A stretch of DNA of 5,245 nt, taken from assembly GCA_937900065.1 (NCBI GenBank), contig CALCDS010000105.1:1-5245 (forward strand). The letters are read 5' to 3'. The notes under the pieces are model-generated. The model saw only the letters and a list, made by a program, of their open reading frames with translations. It was not told where the DNA came from and did not search any database. This document shows positions 1 to 5,245 of this stretch, piece after piece. The position numbers and the translations under genes were made by a program. Every line of letters begins with the position of its first letter. Positions within the stretch are counted from its first letter, which is position 1. Origin of the DNA: an uncultured Clostridiaceae bacterium (GTDB lineage: Bacteria > Bacillota > Clostridia > Clostridiales > Oxobacteraceae).

Positions 1-2
1 TA

Positions 3-77
3 GCCGAAATCAAAGTTAAAAATAAACCAATGAAGTTATCTATGAAATCAGCATTAGAAGTTGCAAAGTATGAATAA
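3..77 (+). CDS. Possible C-terminal end of an upstream gene (partial, unidentified)
   Basis: One frame stays open from the left edge to a TAA at 75-77 and encodes about 24 residues ending ALEVAKYE. The peptide is lysine-rich with a helix-like tail, which suits a protein C-terminus, but it is too short to identify. An open run of this length can also arise by chance in AT-rich DNA. If real, the gene ends 65 bp before the pyrophosphatase start with no clear terminator between, so the two could share a transcript. The sequence to the left of the window would settle this. Confidence 0.4.
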   Translation, partial: AEIKVKNKPMKLSMKSALEVAKYE

Positions 78-130
78 GATGCTTAAAAGCAACATCTTTG
101 CTAAAAAACCATTAATTAACATATCATATA

Positions 131-135
131 AGGAG
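131..135 (+). promoter_or_regulatory. Ribosome binding site of the pyrophosphatase gene
   Basis: AGGAG lies 7 nt before the ATG at 143, which is close to ideal spacing and supports that start. A TATCAT at 122-127, 18 bp after TTGCTA (98-103), resembles a promoter. It would start transcription at about 134, inside this site, so it is unlikely to be the working promoter. The true promoter is probably further upstream or outside the window. Confidence 0.85.
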
Positions 136-142
136 ACAAAAA

Positions 143-1777
143 ATGGAGCAGAAAGTATATATAATCGGTCATAAAAATCCGGATACGGATTCAATATGTT
201 CGGCTATAGGATATTGTTATTATAAAAAGATGACTGGACATGATAACGTTTGCGCGGCCAGGCTGGGTGATATAAATAAGGAAACTGAATTTGTACTCAA
301 TTATTTCAATATAGCCCCTCCTAAGATGATAACGACCGTGAAAATGCAGGTGAAAGATTTAGGAATCGACAGGGTCGTCTCGATATCGCCTGATACCACA
401 GTATTAAAAGCATGGACCATAATGAAAAAAAAGAAAGTAAAGACCCTTCCTGTTGTAGATGATTTTGGACAGTTGCTGGGAGTATGTACGGTCTCAAATT
501 TGACGAACAGCTATATGGATGTGTCATATAACAATCTTTTTGCAAACAGCAATACAAGTACGGAAAATGTGCTTGACACATTATCCGGTACAATAGTGAA
601 CAATGTTACATTCAATTTTTCTGAAACATCCCAGATAATAGTAGCTGCTATGGATGAGAATGAAGTTGTCAGAAGGGTCGGGCCAAATGATATTGTAATA
701 ACCGGAGACAGGGATGATGTGCAAAAAAGTGTTATTGAAAAAGGAATAGGATGTCTTATCGTAACCGGAGGCTATATTCCGGCATCAGATACAATAAAAT
801 CAGCCGATTCATCCGGGTGCATGATAATGTCGGTGCCATATGATTCATTCACGACATCGAGGCTTATAAACCAGAGCATACCTGTGAGCTATGTGATGAC
901 GAGGAAGAATATCGTAAGCTTTGACATAGATGATTATATAGATGATATAAAAGACACCATGCTTGAAACAAGATACAGGGCTTACCCGGTATTAGAAGCC
1001 AACAGGGTAATAGGAACCATATCAAGATACCACCTTATAAAAGGCAATCGTAAAAAGGTGATACTCATGGACCACAACGAGCGTTCTCAAACGGTTGATG
1101 GCCTGGAGGAGGCTGAGATACTTGAGATAATCGATCATCACAGGGTTGGAGGCATACAGACAAATACGCCGATCATATTCAATAATAAGCCCTTGGGAAG
1201 CACATCGACTATTGTGGGAGAACTCTTCCTCGACAATGGCGTTGCTATTCCATCCGGAATAGCGGGCATACTCTGCGCTGCCATAATATCGGACACTCTG
1301 CTCTTTAAATCTCCCACGTCCACAGAGCTGGATGAAGAGATAGCTCATAAGCTTGCTAAAATCGCAGGCATTGATATACAAAAATTCAGCTACGACATGT
1401 TTAAGGCAGGCACTTCGGTCGCAGGAAAGAGTGTCAAGGAAATATTTTACCAGGATTTTAAAGAATTTTATTTAGGCAAAAACAAGGTCGGCATAGGCCA
1501 GGTCATGACCATGGACATTGACGGCATAAAATATATGAGGGATGAGATGCTTTCATTCATGGAGGAGAGCCGCAAAGCAAAAGGGTATGATCTTGTAATG
1601 CTTATGCTGACAGACATAATAAAAGAAAACTCGGAAGTGCTGTATACGCCGGAGGCGAGCAGAGACATGATATACAGGGCATTTAATGTTCAGCCGTCCA
1701 AAAACAGCGTATATCTGCCCGGCGTGGTTTCACGAAAAAAACAGATCGTTCCTCCTATTGCATTAGTCATTAAATAG
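143..1777 (+). CDS. Manganese-dependent inorganic pyrophosphatase, family II, with CBS and DRTGG regulatory domains
   Basis: This enzyme hydrolyses pyrophosphate to two phosphates in the cytoplasm, pulling biosynthetic reactions forward. The family II catalytic set is complete. HKNPDTD at 10-16 supplies H10, D14 and D16, and D310 lies in DHNE. DHH at 331-333 is followed by D384 in SDT. The DHHA2 substrate-binding residues are K421 (KAGTS) and R531/K532 (SRKKQ). The DHH domain (about 1-67 and 303-415) is split by an insert of CBS1 (about 72-127), DRTGG (about 140-243) and CBS2 (about 247-301). DHHA2 covers about 418-541. At 544 residues the length fits characterised CBS-DRTGG pyrophosphatases such as the Clostridium perfringens enzyme. 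In that family AMP and ADP inhibit, while ATP or diadenosine polyphosphates can activate. The CBS2 stretch RYRAYPV (277-283) and residues R295, N312 and R334 match positions I recall as linking the regulatory and catalytic parts. Nucleotide control is therefore likely but inferred. No lesion is seen. Confidence 0.96.
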   Translation: MEQKVYIIGHKNPDTDSICSAIGYCYYKKMTGHDNVCAARLGDINKETEFVLNYFNIAPPKMITTVKMQVKDLGIDRVVSISPDTTVLKAWTIMKKKKVKTLPVVDDFGQLLGVCTVSNLTNSYMDVSYNNLFANSNTSTENVLDTLSGTIVNNVTFNFSETSQIIVAAMDENEVVRRVGPNDIVITGDRDDVQKSVIEKGIGCLIVTGGYIPASDTIKSADSSGCMIMSVPYDSFTTSRLINQSIPVSYVMTRKNIVSFDIDDYIDDIKDTMLETRYRAYPVLEANRVIGTISRYHLIKGNRKKVILMDHNERSQTVDGLEEAEILEIIDHHRVGGIQTNTPIIFNNKPLGSTSTIVGELFLDNGVAIPSGIAGILCAAIISDTLLFKSPTSTELDEEIAHKLAKIAGIDIQKFSYDMFKAGTSVAGKSVKEIFYQDFKEFYLGKNKVGIGQVMTMDIDGIKYMRDEMLSFMEESRKAKGYDLVMLMLTDIIKENSEVLYTPEASRDMIYRAFNVQPSKNSVYLPGVVSRKKQIVPPIALVIK

Positions 1778-1857
1778 AGACGATTGTCTGGATGAGCACC
1801 CCTGATTGAATTCCTATGCATTATGAAATTTTGGTCTTATACTAGGCCCTTGGTAAA

Positions 1858-1863
1858 TATAAT
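1858..1863 (+). promoter_or_regulatory. Possible -10 box for the Ca2+-ATPase gene
   Basis: A perfect TATAAT lies inside the loop of the inverted repeat. Transcription would start near 1870, the first base of the right arm, giving a leader of about 26 nt with an exposed ribosome binding site. The -35 region is poor: TCTTAT sits at 17-bp spacing, and TTGGTC (1831-1836) is 21 bp away. A second -10-like TATACT at 1838-1843 also lacks a good -35. In AT-rich DNA such matches are common, so this is tentative. Confidence 0.35.
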
Positions 1864-1881
1864 TAATAGAGGAATTCAAAA

Positions 1882-1888
1882 AGGGGTG
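1882..1888 (+). promoter_or_regulatory. Ribosome binding site that fixes the TTG start of the Ca2+-ATPase
   Basis: AGGGGTG, a close match to AGGAGGTG, lies 7 nt before TTG at 1896. No in-frame ATG lies near the N-terminus; the ATG at 1914 is out of frame. The TTG start therefore rests on this site. The whole motif lies in the right arm of the inverted repeat 1796-1889. Confidence 0.8.
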
Positions 1889-1895
1889 CATTGCT

Positions 1896-4622
1896 TTGTT
1901 ATTCGGGAAACGAAATGAAAATAAGGATGTATACGCGTATAATTTCAAGGTCCATGAGGGCGGACTGAGCCGTGAAGAAGCCTCAAAGAGGCTTAAAGCT
2001 TATGGCGAAAATGTGCTGCTTGAGAAGAAAAAGAAATCGGCACTGTCAATATTTCTAAACCAGTTCAATGATTTTATAATATGGGTCTTATTCGGTGCTA
2101 CGGCCATATCGGCTTTGATGGGTGAAAAGGCCGACGCCATAACCATAACGGCTATAATAGTTTTAAACGGCATTATGGGTTTTATACAGGAATATAGAAC
2201 CGAGAAATCAATGGAAGCATTAAATCAGCTTACCGCGCCGACAGCCAGAGTGATGAGGGATGGCAAGGTATATGTGATACCTGCAAGAGAAATTGTTCCT
2301 GATGATATCATACTTCTGGAAGCAGGAGACCGTGTTGCTGCAGATTCATTGATAATAGATGCAAGGAGCATACAGACCGATGAATCGCTGCTGACCGGAG
2401 AGTCCATACCAGTGGACAAAAGTCCGGTCAATTTGAACAAAAACGGATCCATAGTATGTATGCCTGAAAATATGGTTTTCATGGGCACATTGATAACAAG
2501 GGGAAGAGCAAAAGCTGCTGTGGTATCCACAGGCATGGCAACTGAAATGGGTAAGATAGCCGATTTGCTGCAAAATGTCCAGGAAGAGGAAACGCCGCTT
2601 AAGAGAAGATTGAATAGAATGGGCAGGATCATGGTGTACGGCTGTATCATGGCCTGCGTGGTTGTGACCGCGACTGGCATAATCAAGGGCGAGAACATAT
2701 ACACCATGTTCTTGACAGGGATAAGTCTGGCAGTCGCTGCAATACCTGAAGGCCTGCCGGCTATTGTGACGGTGTCGCTTACAATCGGAGTGCAAAGAAT
2801 GCTCAAACGGAATGCCCTCGTAAGAAGGTTGCCTGCCGTGGAAACTCTTGGGTGCACTGATGTCATATGCTCGGATAAAACCGGTACCCTTACTGAAAAC
2901 AAGATGACTGTTAAAAATATTTACTGTGATGGGGAACTTTTGACCGTGTCTGGAAGCGGATATGAACTTGAAGGCAAATTCACTAAAGGCGACAGAATAA
3001 TTTATCCAAGTTCCAATAAAATACTTCGGATGATATTGGAATCATCTGTATCTTGCAGCAATTCTTCAATCTCTACATCAAAACTTTCGGACAAAGTGAT
3101 AAAGCTTGAGAGATATAAAAAGCGGGAAGTGTCTGAGGCCGAAGGCGATCCTACGGAAATAGCGCTTTTGGTATGCGCCTATAAAGCTGGAATATTGAAA
3201 GAAAGCGTTGACAAAGAGTACATAAGGATGGATGAAATCCCATTTGACTCCAACAGAAAGAGAATGTCAGTGATTGTAAAATCAAAGGGCGAGTACTATG
3301 TTTTCCTTAAAGGCGCAATAGATAATACAATAGATCTTTGCAGCCATGTGTATTTTTCTTCAGGACTTAAAAGTATGAACTATGCCATAAAAAATAATAT
3401 AATGCATGCGAACGTGAATATGGCTAAGGACGCGCTGAGAGTGCTCGCTGTTGCATATAAAAAACTGACCGTACTGCCTGATAAAATCGACAGCAGCACC
3501 GCTGAAAGCGGGCTTACGTTTTTGGGATTGATAGGGATGATCGATCCTCCGAGGAAGGAAGCCATTAGAGCTATTGAAGTTTGCAGGATCGCAGGTATAA
3601 AGCCTGTTATGATAACAGGTGATCACAAGGAGACTGCTGCGGCGATTGCAAATCAGTTGAAGATGTATGAAAAGGGCAGCAAAGTTCTGACAGGAGCGGA
3701 AATAGATGAAATGGATGACAAGACCCTGACAAGTGTTTTAGAGGATATATCCGTATATGCAAGGGTCGCGCCTAAACATAAATTAAGGATCGTGAGAGCA
3801 TATAAGAAAAACGGACATATTGTGGCAATGACCGGGGATGGCGTAAATGATGCCCCTGCCGTAAAAGAAGCCGACATAGGGATATCGATGGGTCAATCCG
3901 GTACCGATGTGACAAAGGAAGCATCATCCATGATTCTGCTGGACGACAATTTTGCCACGATAATATCTGCGGTAGAGGAAGGCAGAATAATATATGCCAA
4001 TATAAGAAAATTCATAAGATATCTTCTCTCATGCAATCTTGGAGAAGTTCTGACAATGTTTCTAGCTTCTCTTTTGGGGCTTCCAATTCCGCTGCTGCCT
4101 ATACAAATACTTTGGGTGAATTTGGTCACGGACGGCCTGCCCGCCATAGCTCTTGGCGCGGAACCTGCTGAATCGGATATAATGTCAAGGCCTCCTAGAA
4201 GAAAGAACGAGAGTGTATTCTCAAACGGCCTGTCGTTTAAAATAATATCAAGGGGCGTTTTGATAGGGCTTTGCACATTAGCCGTATTTTCTTTAAACCT
4301 TGGAAACAAAGGAGATATCACCAAAGCAAGGACAATGGCATTTGCAGTGCTTGTGATGTCCCAACTGATACATGTATTTGAATGCAGGTCTGAAAATCAT
4401 TCCATATTTGAAATCAATTTTTTAGGGAATATGTATCTGGTACTTGCCGTACTTATGTCAGTATCAATGCTTTCGCTTGCAATATACTTTCCAGTGCTCC
4501 AGCCCATATTCAAGACTGTAAGCCTGAGCATAGGCGATTGGATTGAAGTGATGTTTTTCTCAGGCGCCATATCGCTCATAGTAAACTTAAAGATATATAT
4601 AAAATCAGAAGGCAAAAAATAA
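1896..4622 (+). CDS. Cation-transporting P-type ATPase, SERCA/PMR1-like, probable Ca2+ exporter
   Basis: This membrane pump uses ATP to move cations, most likely Ca2+, out of the cytoplasm. At 908 residues it has normal length for bacterial P2A ATPases. An N-terminal cation-ATPase domain (about 11-70) precedes M1-M2 (about 52-98). The actuator domain carries TGES at 167-170, and M3-M4 end in PEGLP (284-288). The P domain has DKTGTLT with phosphorylated D327, DPPR (550-553), TGDH (574-577), TGDGVNDAP (646-654) and DDNF (683-686). The N domain has KGA at 472-474. M5-M10 fill about 700-902. Ca2+-site residues of SERCA are matched by E285 (M4), N714 and E717 (M5), and N742, T745 and D746 (M6). 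SERCA E908 in M8 appears to be Q823. The residue five after D746 is I751, not the Gln linked to Mn2+ transport in yeast PMR1, which favours Ca2+. Ion choice is inferred. It starts with TTG, 118 bp after the pyrophosphatase gene with no terminator between, so partial co-transcription is possible. No frameshift or missing catalytic motif is seen. Confidence 0.95.
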   Translation: MLFGKRNENKDVYAYNFKVHEGGLSREEASKRLKAYGENVLLEKKKKSALSIFLNQFNDFIIWVLFGATAISALMGEKADAITITAIIVLNGIMGFIQEYRTEKSMEALNQLTAPTARVMRDGKVYVIPAREIVPDDIILLEAGDRVAADSLIIDARSIQTDESLLTGESIPVDKSPVNLNKNGSIVCMPENMVFMGTLITRGRAKAAVVSTGMATEMGKIADLLQNVQEEETPLKRRLNRMGRIMVYGCIMACVVVTATGIIKGENIYTMFLTGISLAVAAIPEGLPAIVTVSLTIGVQRMLKRNALVRRLPAVETLGCTDVICSDKTGTLTENKMTVKNIYCDGELLTVSGSGYELEGKFTKGDRIIYPSSNKILRMILESSVSCSNSSISTSKLSDKVIKLERYKKREVSEAEGDPTEIALLVCAYKAGILKESVDKEYIRMDEIPFDSNRKRMSVIVKSKGEYYVFLKGAIDNTIDLCSHVYFSSGLKSMNYAIKNNIMHANVNMAKDALRVLAVAYKKLTVLPDKIDSSTAESGLTFLGLIGMIDPPRKEAIRAIEVCRIAGIKPVMITGDHKETAAAIANQLKMYEKGSKVLTGAEIDEMDDKTLTSVLEDISVYARVAPKHKLRIVRAYKKNGHIVAMTGDGVNDAPAVKEADIGISMGQSGTDVTKEASSMILLDDNFATIISAVEEGRIIYANIRKFIRYLLSCNLGEVLTMFLASLLGLPIPLLPIQILWVNLVTDGLPAIALGAEPAESDIMSRPPRRKNESVFSNGLSFKIISRGVLIGLCTLAVFSLNLGNKGDITKARTMAFAVLVMSQLIHVFECRSENHSIFEINFLGNMYLVLAVLMSVSMLSLAIYFPVLQPIFKTVSLSIGDWIEVMFFSGAISLIVNLKIYIKSEGKK

Positions 4623-4653
4623 GGAATCCAACTGGATTCCTATTTCTTTTTTT
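4614..4653. terminator. Bidirectional intrinsic terminator shared by convergent genes
   Basis: AGGAATCC (4622-4629), loop AACT, and GGATTCCT (4634-4641) form a perfect 8-bp stem. On the plus strand it is followed by a T-rich run (4643-4653). On the minus strand the A-run at 4614-4619 reads as a T-run, so the same hairpin can end both transcripts. The stem begins on the last base of the ATPase TAA (4620-4622) and ends within the minus-strand gene's stop codon (4640-4642). Confidence 0.88.
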
Positions 4654-5029
4654 GCTGGATTTGTTTTCGCTTTAGCTCTTCAACATCTATTATGCTCTTT
4701 TTGGTCGTTATGTTTTGAATATTTAAAGCTTCGATTGCTTCACCACTCTTATCTTTAAGCCCCTGTATAACTATCAGATGGCCGGTTTGAAGGTTTATCA
4801 AATTAAACTTCTTAAACCAGGTTCTTTTTCTAAAATAGCACCTGACTATATTTTTACTTCTTTCAGGCCTTAACAGTATATCTACTCTAAGATTATGGAT
4901 AAAGAACAAGAATGTTTTACAGGTTATTTTTACATTGATTATATTGCCCCTTAAAGCCGCCATCCTGTCGCCGTATTTCTTCAAATATCTTTTTTGCATC
5001 ATTTCGTTTAAATCACTCTTAAAGCTCAT
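4640..5029 (-). CDS. Conserved-looking hypothetical protein, basic, possible OB-like beta fold
   Basis: I do not recognise a named family for this 129-residue protein. It is very rich in Lys and Arg, with no signal peptide or clear membrane helix; the hydrophobic stretch TFLFFI (39-44) is too short. A charged N-terminal helix (about 4-25) precedes alternating beta-like segments: RGNIINVKIT (27-36), LRVDILLRP (47-55), NIVRCYFRK (60-68), GHLIVIQGL (83-91) and AIEALNIQNI (98-107). A Lys/Gln-rich tail (117-129) closes it. The strand pattern and basic charge resemble small OB-fold or nucleic-acid-binding proteins; this is inference only. The ATG at 5029 has AAGGAG upstream at good spacing. Codon use and that site support a real gene. 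It converges on the ATPase gene with 17 bp between stop codons, so a joint function is not implied. It appears to be a single-gene transcript. Confidence 0.82.
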   Translation of the reverse strand: MSFKSDLNEMMQKRYLKKYGDRMAALRGNIINVKITCKTFLFFIHNLRVDILLRPERSKNIVRCYFRKRTWFKKFNLINLQTGHLIVIQGLKDKSGEAIEALNIQNITTKKSIIDVEELKRKQIQQKKK

Positions 5030-5038
5030 ATTTCAAAA

Positions 5039-5044
5039 CTCCTT
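5039..5044 (-). promoter_or_regulatory. Ribosome binding site of the minus-strand hypothetical gene
   Basis: The minus strand reads AAGGAG here, 9 nt before the ATG at 5029. This is a strong site and selects that ATG over the later Met codons at residues 10, 11 and 23. Confidence 0.82.
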
Positions 5045-5123
5045 TACTAATTTGTTTCAGACAATCTTTTAATTCACCATTTGATATTTAAATATACCGA
5101 AACTAATAATTGCGGATACAATC

Positions 5124-5145
5124 CATAAAACCACTTTGTTTTATG
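5124..5145. repeat. Hairpin in the leader of the minus-strand gene
   Basis: CATAAAAC (5124-5131) and GTTTTATG (5138-5145) form a perfect 8-bp inverted repeat around a 6-nt loop. No T-run follows on either strand, so it does not look like a terminator. If transcription starts near 5173 the hairpin falls in the untranslated leader of the minus-strand gene. Most pairs are A-T, so it would be only moderately stable. Confidence 0.5.
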
Positions 5146-5179
5146 TTAAAAAATTTGATTTCAGAAATTAATCCTATAT

Positions 5180-5208
5180 ATTATAACATATTTTTTGCGA
5201 CTAAATAA
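5180..5208 (-). promoter_or_regulatory. Probable extended -10 promoter of the minus-strand hypothetical gene
   Basis: The minus strand carries TGTTATAAT (5188 to 5180), a perfect TATAAT with the TG of an extended -10. A weak -35, TTATTT, lies at 5208-5203 with a 17-bp spacer. Transcription would start near 5173, giving a leader of about 144 nt before the ATG at 5029. An overlapping plus-strand match, TTGATT (5155-5160) and TATATT (5177-5182) with a 16-bp spacer, has no gene after it in the window. Confidence 0.5.
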
Positions 5209-5245
5209 GCTTTAAAATAGTGCTTCAACAAAAATACATGCATAG

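Larger units (their letters stand above)
1796..1889. repeat. Long interrupted inverted repeat spanning the ATPase leader and its ribosome binding site
   Basis: The left arm (1796-1815) reads GCACCCCTGATTGAATTCCT. The right arm (1870-1889) reads AGGAATTCAAAAAGGGGTGC. They pair as 8 bp (1796-1803 with 1882-1889), a 2x2 mismatch, then 10 bp (1806-1815 with 1870-1879), around a 54-nt loop. Inside the loop GGTCT (1833-1837) can pair with AGGCC (1844-1848) to form a small nested hairpin. The right arm contains the AGGGGTG ribosome binding site of the following gene, so a transcript carrying both arms would bury it. No T-run follows, so it is not an ordinary intrinsic terminator. It could be a translational control element, an operator-like DNA site or a small mobile remnant. 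The pairing is seen directly; the role is inference. Confidence 0.8.

Noticed and set aside
76..98. AAGATG...CATCTT hairpin after the partial upstream frame, considered as a terminator
   Set aside because: The stem is only 6 bp with an 11-nt loop, and an A-run rather than a T-run follows it.
1022..1381. A 119-codon minus-strand open frame inside the pyrophosphatase gene, and similar antisense frames over both large genes (for example 2225-2902 and 3893-4324)
   Set aside because: They lie opposite intact, motif-rich genes and resemble no known protein family. They are explained by codon bias of the real frame.
1778..1789. AGAC-GATT-GTCT hairpin just after the pyrophosphatase stop codon, considered as a terminator
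   Set aside because: A 4-bp stem with no T-run is too weak to call.
1816..1845. A 9-codon ATG frame (MHYEILVLY) in the loop of the inverted repeat, and a 5-codon frame at 1793-1810, as possible leader peptides
   Set aside because: Neither has a ribosome binding site or a run of regulatory codons. Frames this short are expected by chance.
5058..5066. CAGACAATC, the reverse complement of GATTGTCTG at 1782-1790, as a shared regulatory motif
   Set aside because: A single 9-base match in about 5 kb, counting both strands, is expected by chance, and its positions relative to the genes differ.
5155..5182. Plus-strand promoter TTGATT - 16 bp - TATATT near the right end
   Set aside because: No start codon with an open frame follows before the window ends, and the AT-rich stretch gives many such matches. 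It is mentioned only in the minus-strand promoter entry.

Overview
The window looks like ordinary chromosomal DNA from an AT-rich, low-GC Gram-positive anaerobe of the Clostridia. This rests on heavy use of ATA, AGA and AGG codons, strong AGGAG-type ribosome binding sites, an intrinsic terminator, and the CBS/DRTGG form of family II pyrophosphatase, which is typical of Clostridia and relatives. No finer assignment is possible from the sequence alone. There are no rRNA or tRNA genes, insertion sequences or CRISPR repeats.

Layout: bases 3-77 are an open frame that may be the C-terminal tail of an upstream plus-strand gene. Bases 143-1777 (+) encode a 544-residue nucleotide-regulated, Mn2+/Co2+-dependent inorganic pyrophosphatase (DHH - CBS - DRTGG - CBS - DHH - DHHA2). 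A 118-bp gap follows that contains no terminator. It holds a striking 20+20 nt interrupted inverted repeat whose right arm contains the ribosome binding site of the next gene. Bases 1896-4622 (+), with a TTG start, encode a 908-residue SERCA-like P-type Ca2+-ATPase with all catalytic motifs intact. Bases 4640-5029 (-) encode a basic 129-residue protein of unknown function, possibly OB-fold-like. It converges on the ATPase gene, and the two share one bidirectional terminator placed on their stop codons. The last 216 bases (5030-5245) hold the probable promoter and leader of the minus-strand gene and no further gene.

The two large genes are both plausible housekeeping functions. One removes pyrophosphate under adenine-nucleotide control; the other expels Ca2+ at the expense of ATP. 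They lie in the same direction and could be partly co-transcribed, but nothing shows that they form a dedicated pathway. I found no convincing new multi-gene system. The most unusual items are the inverted repeat over the ATPase translation start and the unrecognised minus-strand protein.
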